64,000 nt of DNA from Flavobacterium quisquiliarum (GTDB lineage Bacteria; Bacteroidota; Bacteroidia; Flavobacteriales; Flavobacteriaceae). Under the pieces are notes generated by a model. That model saw nothing but the letters and a program-made list of their open reading frames with translations. It ran no database searches and was not told the origin of the DNA. Every line of letters begins with the position of its first letter. The stretch's first letter is position 1. The stretch covers positions 1 to 64,000 of the forward strand of contig NZ_WWEM01000025.1 in assembly GCF_019308285.1 (NCBI RefSeq), read 5' to 3'. Below, one piece after another: positions 9,772 through 18,480 of the stretch. The position numbers were made by a program, and so were the translations under genes.

Positions 9772-10276
9772 AGGAAATACAAATTTAGATAAAGAATTTT
9801 ATAAAAACAATCACTGTAATTTACTAATTTATGGCAAATGGTAATTTGGGATTTTTTAGACGATTTATTAAAAAAATCATTTATTTTTAGCCCTCATATT
9901 ATGAATTGGCAAATAAATAGAGATTATGCCTTGTCTTTTTTTATCAAAAGCCGGCCGTTTTAAAGAAAATGAAAAGCTGGGCACCAATTCCTAATATGAA
10001 GTATGGTTCCAGCCCAGGTCTTATCAATGCCTTTTGCATATCAGCTCTTAAAAGCAGGCTTTTTTATATAAGGGCTGATGATGAAGAGACCGGATAAAAT
10101 GAACGGGATACCCAGCCGGTGCCCGTTAACAGTAGAGTGCTAATTAGTGTGCCTTTGCAAAATAATCTTACTTACGTGAATGGTCCTAACTGGCATTATT
10201 AATAATACCGGGTGCTGGTTCATTTTTATGCATGGATCTTCTTGGCATTTTAAGCCCTAATGCCTATTTTTGTCCA
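9772..10276. other. Intergenic region between efflux block and nhaA
   Basis: About 500 bp with no convincing gene. It should hold divergent promoters. An inverted repeat, AACGGG ... CCCGTT, sits near 10100-10127. A TAnnTTTG motif at 10268-10275 is only 2 nt before the chosen nhaA start and is probably coincidental. I see no riboswitch I can name. Confidence 0.35.
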
Positions 10277-11458
10277 ATGGCAAAACTTATAAATCTCAAA
10301 ATTTTCGCGCATTTTTTCCAATCTTCCGCAGCAGGAGGGATTCTGCTTTTAATTTGTGTGCTGGTTTCTCTTATAATGGCCAATACGGGGCTCGGAGTAC
10401 ATTTTAATGATTTGCTGGGGTATCCTTTGGGATTTGAAGCAGCGGGCCTGCAGCTGCGGTATCCGATCCTGCTGTGGATCAACGATGGTTTGATGGCTGT
10501 TTTTTTTCTGCTGGTAGGCCTTGAAATCAAGAGGGAAGTGATAGAAGGTGAGCTTTCATCTCTTCGCCATGCGGCCCTGCCGGTGCTGGCAGCTGTAGGA
10601 GGGGTCATGGTTCCCGCATTGATTTACTTTCTTTTTAACGGACAAAGTCCTGATATTGCCAAAGGATGGGGAATCCCAATGGCAACCGATATTGCTTTTG
10701 CGCTTGGAATACTTTCCCTTTTAGGAGATAAGGTTCCCTCGGGGCTTAAAATTTTTCTTGCCGCGCTGGCCATTGTGGATGATCTGATTGCTATTTTGGT
10801 TATCGCGGTTTTTTATTCCTCGGAACTTCATTTTCTGTATCTGGTTTATGCAGGGGGTATATTTGTACTGCTTATGATTTTTAACCGTTTGGGGGTAAAG
10901 AATTTGTTTTTTTATCTCCTGCCCGGTGCGGTGATGTGGTATTTTATACACCATTCAGGCATTCATGCCACGATAGCCGGAGTGCTTACGGCCTTAACGC
11001 TTCCCACTAACGAAGAAGAAACGGATTCCCCTTTGGAAAAGCTGGAACATGCTTTGGCTCGTCCGGTAAACTTTATCATCATGCCTGTTTTTGCACTGGC
11101 CAATACTAACATTGCTTTTGAATCTGAAATGCTGCAGGGACTTACCGGTAATCTCGGACTTGGAATTATTCTGGGGCTTTTCCTGGGCAAACCCATTGGC
11201 ATCTTTGTAATGTCATGGTTCTCGGTGAAGATCAGGGCTGCTGATCTGCCTGCCCAGACTACATGGACTCATGTACTTGGACTGGGGCTTTTAGGCGGAA
11301 TCGGCTTTACCATGTCCATATTTATAGCGCTATTGTCTTTTAAGGAACAGGCCTATCAGAATGAGGCGAAATTTGCGATACTTACTGCTTCTATACTGGC
11401 TGGGGTATCAGGCTTTATGCTACTGAGCTGGTATAATAAAAAGAAACGGGAACAGTAG
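10277..11458 (+). CDS. nhaA: Na+/H+ antiporter NhaA
   Basis: Inner-membrane sodium/proton antiporter (393 aa) for Na+ export and pH homeostasis. The N-terminus FFQSSAAGGILLL matches the NhaA start region. The ion-binding aspartate pair is present in ALAIVDDLIAILV, and MATDIAFALGILSLLG and the GIGFTMSIFIA segment are conserved. I chose ATG 10277 (MAKLINLKIFAHFF) because it aligns with the family start; the ATG at 10232 adds 15 residues. The gene converges on the DUF389 gene with 25 nt between the stops and no obvious terminator. Confidence 0.95.
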   Translation: MAKLINLKIFAHFFQSSAAGGILLLICVLVSLIMANTGLGVHFNDLLGYPLGFEAAGLQLRYPILLWINDGLMAVFFLLVGLEIKREVIEGELSSLRHAALPVLAAVGGVMVPALIYFLFNGQSPDIAKGWGIPMATDIAFALGILSLLGDKVPSGLKIFLAALAIVDDLIAILVIAVFYSSELHFLYLVYAGGIFVLLMIFNRLGVKNLFFYLLPGAVMWYFIHHSGIHATIAGVLTALTLPTNEEETDSPLEKLEHALARPVNFIIMPVFALANTNIAFESEMLQGLTGNLGLGIILGLFLGKPIGIFVMSWFSVKIRAADLPAQTTWTHVLGLGLLGGIGFTMSIFIALLSFKEQAYQNEAKFAILTASILAGVSGFMLLSWYNKKKREQ

Positions 11459-11483
11459 TTTTTTGTTGATTCTTCTTAAGGGC

Positions 11484-12794
11484 TTACTGTCTTTTAAACA
11501 ATACGGCATCTTTCACTAAAAGACGTTCATTGAGCCATTTGGTCAGTTTTTCACTTTCCTCTGCCGTTAGGTTTTTTGAGGCATCGTAAATTACAGCGGT
11601 GATCGTTGAGGTGCTGTCTTTATAATTCACTAAAGTGTTTTTGGCAATGGAAAGCGAATGGACATCAGGAAATAAGGTTCTTATTTCTTTTAAAAGCTGT
11701 TTGTTGTCAAATTTGTTTTTTGCCAGCTCTTTTTCCAGCTGGATTATTTTAACATCCTTTACATTCATTTCATTCTCGCTGCTCTTGATCTGATTTAAGA
11801 TATCGCCTTTTATGTCGTTAAAGCGGTCGGTGCTGTCCTGTCTGATGCGAAGGCTGGTGCCGGCAAGGTACTTATTGCTGTTGAGTCTGCTTTTAAGGCT
11901 CTGAATCTCCTTATCGGAAAATCGTTTGGACAGGAAAGCAAGTTCGAGTTTTTTCTGCTTCGCGTTAAAATCCGTCTTTTTATAAACCACCGTATAACCC
12001 TTGCTGCTGAACTCACTGTCAACAAAAAGCTCTATATTTTTTTTAAACTGCTGTTCCCTGTATAGAGAGTAGGCGAGATAACTGCTGGGAACGAGCATTG
12101 CAGTAATGAGAAAAGCAATAATATACTTAACTTTTTGCTGCTGCTTTTCATCCACCTGTTTAACAGCAGGATAATTCAGGTATTTTATGATTAGAAAAGT
12201 GGCGATACCTATAAAAACGCAGTTGATGCAATAAAGGTAGAAAGCTCCTAGAAAAAAGCTCCACTGGGCAGTTGCAATCCCGTATCCTGCGGTGCATAAA
12301 GGCGGCATCAATGCCGTTGCAATAGCTACTCCGGGAATAGGATTTCCTTTCTCTGACCGCGTAACGGCAATGACCCCGACAACACCGCCAAAAAAAGCGA
12401 TAAGAATATCGTAAATGTTCGGGGAGGTTCTCGCCAGAAGCTCCGACTGAACGTCCTTGAAAGGACTCAGGTAAAAATAAAGCGTGGAGACCACCAGACT
12501 CACAACCGTTGCATTGAGCAGGTTTTTGAGTGATTTTTTAAGCAGTGAAAAGTCATAAATGCCCAAGGCAAAACCGGCCCCTACAATAGGCCCCATCAGA
12601 GGGGAGATGAGCATCGCTCCGATGATAACAGCTGTTGAGTTTACATTAAGCCCCACCGAGGCCACAATTATGGCGCAGGCCAGTATCCAAAGATTGGCTC
12701 CTTTAAAGGAAATGTTTTTTTTAACGGTCTGCAGTGTTTTTTCCCTGTCGTCTTCTCCTTCTCTAAGATTCAGAATATCAGTAATTTTTCTCAT
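11484..12794 (-). CDS. DUF389 family membrane protein
   Basis: A 436-aa protein of the DUF389 family (TIGR00341-like hydrophobic domain). Residues about 30-240 form six or so membrane helices containing the conserved segments VNSTAVIIGAMLISPLMGPI and PGVAIATALMPPLCTAGYG. The C-terminal ~200 residues are soluble, with two repeated alpha/beta stretches that may be periplasmic, and a coiled-coil-like EKELAKNKFDNKQLLKEI. The function of the family is unknown; neighbours (NhaA, ClC) suggest ion or osmotic homeostasis, but that is only context. Confidence 0.85.
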   Translation of the reverse strand: MRKITDILNLREGEDDREKTLQTVKKNISFKGANLWILACAIIVASVGLNVNSTAVIIGAMLISPLMGPIVGAGFALGIYDFSLLKKSLKNLLNATVVSLVVSTLYFYLSPFKDVQSELLARTSPNIYDILIAFFGGVVGVIAVTRSEKGNPIPGVAIATALMPPLCTAGYGIATAQWSFFLGAFYLYCINCVFIGIATFLIIKYLNYPAVKQVDEKQQQKVKYIIAFLITAMLVPSSYLAYSLYREQQFKKNIELFVDSEFSSKGYTVVYKKTDFNAKQKKLELAFLSKRFSDKEIQSLKSRLNSNKYLAGTSLRIRQDSTDRFNDIKGDILNQIKSSENEMNVKDVKIIQLEKELAKNKFDNKQLLKEIRTLFPDVHSLSIAKNTLVNYKDSTSTITAVIYDASKNLTAEESEKLTKWLNERLLVKDAVLFKRQ

Positions 12795-12910
12795 AAGCTG
12801 TCTAAGTTAGTGTGAGCGCTGTGATATGGCATTGCTGTATTTAAAGATAGGATTTATTTTAATAACAGGGATGGAGTTCAAACAGATTAATTACTACCCC
12901 GGCTGGTTTA

Positions 12911-13129
12911 TTATCCATTGATTTTATCTTTGTGGTATTGTTTGAGCCATTTTTCCATTTTTTGCAAAACCTGAATTTCCTCTGGATCACCTGCCGGATC
13001 TAAAAGGCCGATGATTGTTCTGTCGTAATTGAATTTCTTATCTTCAAAAATACAGCTGAATTTGGGTACTTCGTTGTGAGATACAAGCCATTTTCCGTGC
13101 TCTGTTTTTTTAATTTGAAATTTTTTCAT
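12911..13129 (-). CDS. Small conserved-looking hypothetical protein
   Basis: A 72-aa soluble protein, lysine-rich, starting MKKFQIKKTEHGKWLVSH and ending in a helical segment (EEIQVLQKMEKWLKQYHK). Normal codon use and a clear ATG support it as real. No known domain is recognised and no function is proposed. It lies between the DUF389 and deacylase genes on the same strand. Confidence 0.6.
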   Translation of the reverse strand: MKKFQIKKTEHGKWLVSHNEVPKFSCIFEDKKFNYDRTIIGLLDPAGDPEEIQVLQKMEKWLKQYHKDKING

Positions 13130-13284
13130 AGGAGTTTAAATTTGTCTGAGTGCGTTAATTATAGTATTATTATAATGGGCAGGCACCGAACTATTGTAAA
13201 CGGCTGACAGCAGTCAGTATTGTTCACACAGATTAATTTTTTTCAAAGCGGCAGGATCTTGGAGCTTTCGGTATTGATATAAAA

Positions 13285-14337
13285 TTAATCCACAGCCTTA
13301 TAGCCGATACAGAATAATGTTTCGCCTTCGTTTACCGGAAGTCTTCCTGCCTTATAGAGAATTGTGCCGCTTTGGGGCGCGGTGATTATTTTCACATTAC
13401 AGCCAAAAACATCTGTGATATAGCCAATTTCCTCTTCTTTTATAACTCTGCTTCCTGCTTTAAAACTGCTGTAAAATAATCCCTGGCCGGGTCCCGAAAC
13501 ATAGGCCTGTCTGTTGTATTTGTTTTTTGCAGGAGCAGCCGGTATCACTTTTTTGCTTTCATACATTTGCAGCTCTTTGAGCATGCGGTAAACTGCATTT
13601 TTAGTAAAGAGCACATCTGACTTCTCGCAGCTGCCAAGCTTTCCAATTTCAATACTGAGCGCCGGGATGCCCAGCCTTACGGCCTGCTTAAAGGCATACA
13701 TCGCCGGCTGGCCTTCGGCAATGGCATAGGGATAACTCACAATGGTGGAAAAACCGCTGTTTTCACTAAGACGGGAAACCAGCCGGGTCTGCTCTTTGAA
13801 TTCCTTGTTATCGTAATAACAGATAAAGGGTATTAGATCTTCATTGACATCCCCGCCATGCAGATCCAGAAACAAGTCCGTGGCGTCAAAAACCTGAGTG
13901 GTGATAAAATTGGCAATTACCTCGGTGATGCTGCCTGTTCTGCTGCCTGGAAAAACACGGTTTAAGTTCAGGTTGTCCGAAGGGTTTACAAAAGGAGTTC
14001 TCTGGTAGAAGGACTGCAGGTTCATGATGGGAATAATGATTAAATTTCCTTTAAGCTTTTGAGGATTTATTTCCCTGCGAAGCTGCAGCAGAGAGGCTAT
14101 GGGGGGATATTCCATTCCGTGAATACCTGCCGTTATGGTAAAAGTGGGACCGCTCTGGCTGCCTTTAATTAGAGTTGCGGGAAGATCTGCCGTAATGGAA
14201 TCCAGGGTGCTTAAATGAAATATGGTGTCTTTGACACCTGGCTGCTGCAGGGCTAAGATCTTTTTTAAAGAATTTTTTTGAGACTGTGCTGTTTGAAACA
14301 GCAGAAAGGAAAATAAAAAAAAGAGTAAATTTTTCAT
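13285..14337 (-). CDS. Secreted succinylglutamate desuccinylase/aspartoacylase-like enzyme
   Basis: A 350-aa exported M14-fold zinc enzyme. A signal peptide (MKNLLFFLFSFLLFQTAQS) precedes the AstE/AspA domain. The zinc site is visible: H and E of GIHGMEYPP (HxxE) and the third ligand in LDLHGGD. A further likely catalytic glutamate is in SIEIGKLG. The C-terminal ~100 residues form the beta-rich domain of this family. It should hydrolyse an amide or deacylate an N-acyl amino acid or small peptide in the periplasm; the substrate is not predictable. Monocistronic by spacing. Confidence 0.85.
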   Translation of the reverse strand: MKNLLFFLFSFLLFQTAQSQKNSLKKILALQQPGVKDTIFHLSTLDSITADLPATLIKGSQSGPTFTITAGIHGMEYPPIASLLQLRREINPQKLKGNLIIIPIMNLQSFYQRTPFVNPSDNLNLNRVFPGSRTGSITEVIANFITTQVFDATDLFLDLHGGDVNEDLIPFICYYDNKEFKEQTRLVSRLSENSGFSTIVSYPYAIAEGQPAMYAFKQAVRLGIPALSIEIGKLGSCEKSDVLFTKNAVYRMLKELQMYESKKVIPAAPAKNKYNRQAYVSGPGQGLFYSSFKAGSRVIKEEEIGYITDVFGCNVKIITAPQSGTILYKAGRLPVNEGETLFCIGYKAVD

Positions 14338-14496
14338 GCGTATCTTAATGCGGCTGAAGCGCTTAATATATTATTGTTTAATTGATTTAAATTCAAAATA
14401 ATAGCCCGGGATTCAATTTGCTGCAGGGAGAAAAACAAAAGCTGATCGGACGGCTCTTTACCTGTTTTTTAAAATTTGATGCAGTCTGCATTTTTT

Positions 14497-14530
14497 TATT
14501 GCATGGAACAAAAATGTTCCATTGTAATAA
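14497..14530. repeat. Hairpin-forming inverted repeat downstream of the ClC gene
   Basis: TGGAACA and TGTTCCA flank AAAA. Pairing extends outward through TTATT/AATAA with a one-base bulge, giving about 14 paired bases. It lies 14 nt past the ClC stop. No U tract follows on either strand, so it may stabilise the 3' end of the mRNA and not act as a simple terminator. Confidence 0.55.
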
Positions 14531-14543
14531 TCCCTAAAAGTTA

Positions 14544-16334
14544 TTATTCAAATGTCATGGATTTAAGCCTGTTTCGGTAGGATTCCAAAATATCTGATTT
14601 AGCCATAAAACCATAATACCTGCCGTTTTTTTCCACAGGGAGAAAAATTTTACTGCTTTTCTCAAATTTATTCATGACCGTTTCCATGCTGTCAAAAAGA
14701 TAGATAGTTTGAACCGGCTTTAACATTATATCTTTTACCATTGTATTTTTAATTTGAGAAGTATCAAAAATGATTTCTCTGATGTCATCGAAATAAACCA
14801 GTCCCTCAAGCTCATTCTCCGTGCTCACTACTCCAAAAACCACCTGATCGCAGTGTGCCAGCAGATCGGAAATCTTTTCCATATCCTGATCTGCTGTAAG
14901 GGTGAGATAATCTTTTTTTACAAGATCCTCAATATTGAGCGTGCATAAAATATTGCTGTCTTTATTGCTGGTGAAGGCATTTCCCTTTCGGGCAAGGTTT
15001 TTTACATCGAGAGAATGTTTTTCAAAACGTTTTGAAACAGCAAAGCTCACCGAAGCGACGATCATAAGGGGTATCATCAGATCGTAGCCTCCGGTTATTT
15101 CTGCAATAAGAAAGATCGCTGTCAGCGGGGCATGAAACAGCCCGCTGAGGATTCCTGCCATCCCTACAAGGGTAAAGTTGCTTATCGGAAGATCCGTTAA
15201 GCCGGTCAGATTTAGGAGTTTTGAAAAGAAGTATCCAGCATAGGAACCCAGAAATAAAGAGGGGGCAAAGTTCCCGCCGTTCCCGCCGCTTCCAAGGGTT
15301 ATCCCGGAAGCAAAAGCTTTTAGGAACATGGAAAATCCAACGAAAGCCAGCAGCACCCAGCTGCTGCTGCTGTACTGCTCAAAGAGTGTGTTTTTTAAAA
15401 GTGCTCCCGGGTTCTTATCGGCCAGGATTTTGATGCTTTCATAACCTTCACCAAATAGGGTGGGGAAAACAAAAATAAGAATTCCCAATACCGCTCCTCC
15501 AATTAAAGCTTTTTTATAAGCTCCGAATTTTAAGTGCGCAAAAAGATGTTCTGTTTTTAAAAATTTCCTGGCGTAGAAAACCGCTGTAAGACCAGTAAAA
15601 AGTCCCAGCAGCACGTAAAATGGAATATTATGATAGTCGAATGTCTGCTTTTCTCTGAAAACCAGCAGTATATTTTCATTTAAGACCACTGCTGAAACAA
15701 GCGCGCCTGTGGCTGCTGCAATCATAATAGGGGTAAAAGCCGCGATTGTGACATCTACCAGCAGCACCTCGACAGCAAAAAGCACACCGGCTATAGGAGC
15801 GTTAAAAGCGGCCGCTATACCGGCTGCAACCCCGCATCCTATGAGCAGCGTCCGTTCCTGGTAGCTTAATTTGAACTGCTGGGCAAAATTGGAACCAAAG
15901 GCGGCACCGGTAATTACAATTGGACTCTCCAGCCCGGCCGAGCCCCCAAGCCCAACAGTAAGGGAACTGGTCATGATCTGGGCGTACATTTGTTTTTTAG
16001 GGATAATGCTGGCTTTTCGCGCGACTGTGTACAGGATTTGAGAAGTCCCTTTCTCCAGGCTTCCCCCTAAGATCCTTTTCACCACAAATACAGTCAATAC
16101 GATCCCGATAACGGGAAGCACACTGTTAATGAAACTTAATTTTACAATTGCGTTGATGGAAGCAGCAAAGGAAAAGACCCAGTGGGCAAAGGCCTTTAAA
16201 AATATTACAGCAAAGGCTGCAGTAATTCCAATTAGTACGCTGGAGAGAAAAATGAACTGTTTGCGGGTTAATTTTCTCTGTCCTTCAATCAGGATGTGTT
16301 TGGCTCTTAAGAGCTGTGTTAGGACTATCTTCAT
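14544..16334 (-). CDS. ClC-family chloride channel/antiporter with CBS domains
   Basis: A 596-aa membrane protein: ClC core (residues about 25-430, some ten or more helices) followed by two CBS domains (about 460-590). The gating-glutamate motif is present as GLESPIVITG, equivalent to GREGP with the glutamate kept, and the later motif is GGNGGNFAPSLFLG. The first selectivity motif (GSGIP in Escherichia coli ClcA) is replaced by GGSLEKGT, so anion preference may differ. CBS domains may sense nucleotides. Role: chloride or other anion movement coupled to pH. Confidence 0.9.
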   Translation of the reverse strand: MKIVLTQLLRAKHILIEGQRKLTRKQFIFLSSVLIGITAAFAVIFLKAFAHWVFSFAASINAIVKLSFINSVLPVIGIVLTVFVVKRILGGSLEKGTSQILYTVARKASIIPKKQMYAQIMTSSLTVGLGGSAGLESPIVITGAAFGSNFAQQFKLSYQERTLLIGCGVAAGIAAAFNAPIAGVLFAVEVLLVDVTIAAFTPIMIAAATGALVSAVVLNENILLVFREKQTFDYHNIPFYVLLGLFTGLTAVFYARKFLKTEHLFAHLKFGAYKKALIGGAVLGILIFVFPTLFGEGYESIKILADKNPGALLKNTLFEQYSSSSWVLLAFVGFSMFLKAFASGITLGSGGNGGNFAPSLFLGSYAGYFFSKLLNLTGLTDLPISNFTLVGMAGILSGLFHAPLTAIFLIAEITGGYDLMIPLMIVASVSFAVSKRFEKHSLDVKNLARKGNAFTSNKDSNILCTLNIEDLVKKDYLTLTADQDMEKISDLLAHCDQVVFGVVSTENELEGLVYFDDIREIIFDTSQIKNTMVKDIMLKPVQTIYLFDSMETVMNKFEKSSKIFLPVEKNGRYYGFMAKSDILESYRNRLKSMTFE

Positions 16335-16820
16335 TGATTAGTAATCAGGTGCGGGAAGCCAGCGGGCATTTAAATATTCAGCCTGGGATCTGTCCTGCCT
16401 TGTTAGTTATCTCTATTGTGTTTGTCTGCAGTGCAGAGCTGGATTTATTATTTTACTTAGCCGCAGCGGTTCTCTGCAGGCTGAAATTTTTATTTTAGCA
16501 GTAAACAGGCAGAAGATTTCTTCTTGTTCTTGTCTTTCCGCTGCGAATGCTTGTAATTGCTGTAATGCTTTTTTATTGGTGCTTATCAGTGAGGAAATTT
16601 CTGCAGTATAAATTGAACAGCACCTGCGGACATAGTTTTTTAAAAAAGCATCGCCGGAAACAAGTGCCCAGACAGTACTGAGCCTTATTTATGGATGCAG
16701 AGCTGCCAGCAGTGTCTTTGACTGCCTTCACTAAACTATGCTTAGTACTGTATTGTGTCCTGCTGTTAAGCGGCAGATAAGGGACTGCCGAGCAGTTCTC
16801 CCCAATAATGAAAACTCATT
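16335..16820. other. Gene-free stretch
   Basis: Nearly 500 bp with no frame I would call a gene and no strong terminator or repeat. Base composition resembles the flanking GC-richer block. The ClC promoter should lie at its left end. Confidence 0.4.
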
Positions 16821-17183
16821 TTAAAAAAGCTGGTAGAGGTGCAGGTAGTTATGACGCTGAATTTGGTAAATAACTTCAATACCGTAAATTAAGCTGTTTT
16901 TAAAGATTGTAAAAAGTGCTGATTTAGTGCTGTAAGGAATATTTAAAGCATCGCTTTCCGAAGCAGTTGCACGGTATTTTACTTTACTTTTAAATTTAAA
17001 ATGGACATCCAGCTCTTTATATTTTATTACGAATGCAGAAGTGATTAAAGTATTGTCAAAAGAGATAAAGCCAGTTTTTAAGTGCCCAGCGCAAGATGGC
17101 TCAGGTGATCTGCCTGATGCGCTGTCAGCTGTGAAGGCAAGCAGCGATATTAGAAAAACGTATAGTAACTTTAAATGCTTCAT
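16821..17183 (-). CDS. Hypothetical exported protein
   Basis: A 120-aa protein with a signal peptide (MKHLKLLYVFLISLLAFTADSASG). The mature part is basic and rich in aromatic residues, ending HNYLHLYQLF. No domain is recognised. Support is the clear signal sequence and ATG only; the gene could be a decayed remnant. Confidence 0.45.
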   Translation of the reverse strand: MKHLKLLYVFLISLLAFTADSASGRSPEPSCAGHLKTGFISFDNTLITSAFVIKYKELDVHFKFKSKVKYRATASESDALNIPYSTKSALFTIFKNSLIYGIEVIYQIQRHNYLHLYQLF

Positions 17184-17484
17184 TAGGGAACCTGCAGGGA
17201 TTGTATTTCTCCAGAAAGAAAGTGTAACAATATAAGTGATGCAAATATACTGATTTTGAAAAAGAAGAATTATTAAATGACCTAAAAGCTTTATTTTTTT
17301 TTGTACGGGTTCTTTGTGCTGAATTTTAATTTTTTCATGGTTAATTTTTCCTGTCCCGGATCAGCAGGTTTTTGGCCTTTACGAATTATTTTTTGAATTT
17401 TTTGCTAAGTTGTATACTAGAAATACAAAGCTGCCTCTTCAAAGGGGTTAATGGGAAAAATCAAACGTTAATGTAATGCTGATT
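17184..17484. other. AT-rich intergenic region
   Basis: Contains long T runs and no coding signal. Probably the promoter region of the 16821-17183 gene plus the trailer of the next one. Confidence 0.35.
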
Positions 17485-17943
17485 TTAAAGGCGGGGTTTA
17501 CTGCGCGAGATATTTTGACTGCCCTTACTGCTGTTTAGAATTTTAGCAGATACGGTAAGCTCTGTATAAACAAGCAGGCAGATAATTGCTGTTTCAAGTG
17601 AAAAGTACATCAGATCAAAAGCTGTAAGCTTGCTGTAATGAATAAATAAAAAGGCAGTGGTCAGCGCACAGTACAGTAAATTGGCAGAACTTATTATTCT
17701 GATGTAAAGCGTCCATTTTGTTTTTAAAAATAAAAAGCATACAGCGGAGTAAAAGCATAAACAAGCCGCTATTGAGAAGAGTAGAGTTAATGTTGTCTTG
17801 GGCATCCCAAAATAGGGGCTTAGATTTGAAAGCACGGCAGAGAGCAGCACAGAATTAAGCAGAGCCCCCACAGAGTCAATTAAGAATAGTCTTCTGGGAT
17901 TTTTTGCTAGATGACGGGTCAATTTTTCAATAATTTTATTCAT
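17485..17943 (-). CDS. Hypothetical four-helix membrane protein
   Basis: A 152-aa integral membrane protein with a basic amphipathic N-terminus (NKIIEKLTRHLAKNPRR) and four predicted hydrophobic helices, then a basic tail. No family assigned. The even spacing of helices and positive-inside distribution support translation. No operon partner within 500 bp. Confidence 0.6.
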   Translation of the reverse strand: MNKIIEKLTRHLAKNPRRLFLIDSVGALLNSVLLSAVLSNLSPYFGMPKTTLTLLFSIAACLCFYSAVCFLFLKTKWTLYIRIISSANLLYCALTTAFLFIHYSKLTAFDLMYFSLETAIICLLVYTELTVSAKILNSSKGSQNISRSKPRL

Positions 17944-18196
17944 TTTCGATTGCTGTTCTCTGATTTAAAGGTAATGGTTTTTTATCAGAGATTCTTATCT
18001 GTTCTTTTGTACTGGAACAATTTCCTCTTGCTGCTGTGATGTTATTCAAACACAAAGCCCAATTCAATTGGGGTTTATGTTTTTAAATAATTAATTCTAT
18101 TTGTATTTGATCAAGCTATTTGTTTTCCCTGTGGAAGCAAACAGGAAAGTTTTTTTAATTTGGTTTGAGGCCGCATCGTCAATTGTATATAATGCT

Positions 18197-18302
18197 TTTT
18201 TTGAGCTCTTCCCGCTGTCCGTTGCAGTCTTTTGTACCGAACCCCGGCATAAAAGGATTTCCACTGCCATCGGGGCTGGGGCTGCTGAGGAGCCCTGTTT
18301 TG
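18197..18302 (+). repeat. Structured ~100-bp repeat, copy 1
   Basis: First of four related elements in this window, all in the same orientation. It starts with a T run and gagct, passes through cccgctgtcc, and has a hairpin CTTTTGTACCG / CGGCATAAAAG (one mismatch, one wobble). Then follow ggatttccactgccatcggggct and a second hairpin GGGCT/AGCCC before TGTTTTG. Short open frames through it are not considered genes. Confidence 0.8.
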
Positions 18303-18480
18303 ATAAACCCGCCAGATACAATTAAGTACAAGGCGGGCTGTCCATAAACATAATCTTCCATTTTATGTCTACTTAAAAACGTGTCAGTGTATGCTGTAAT
18401 ATCTGCAAATTGAAATATACAATTTACCAGAACACTATAGAGATAAGAATCTCCCTGTTTATTTATTTGTTTACAAGGGG

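Noticed and set aside
10100..10276. Riboswitch upstream of nhaA
   Set aside because: Only a six-base inverted repeat is visible and I cannot match it to any known sodium or lithium riboswitch fold.
18097..18361. Several overlapping frames on both strands
   Set aside because: All are created by structured repeat copy 1; none has homologue-like features.
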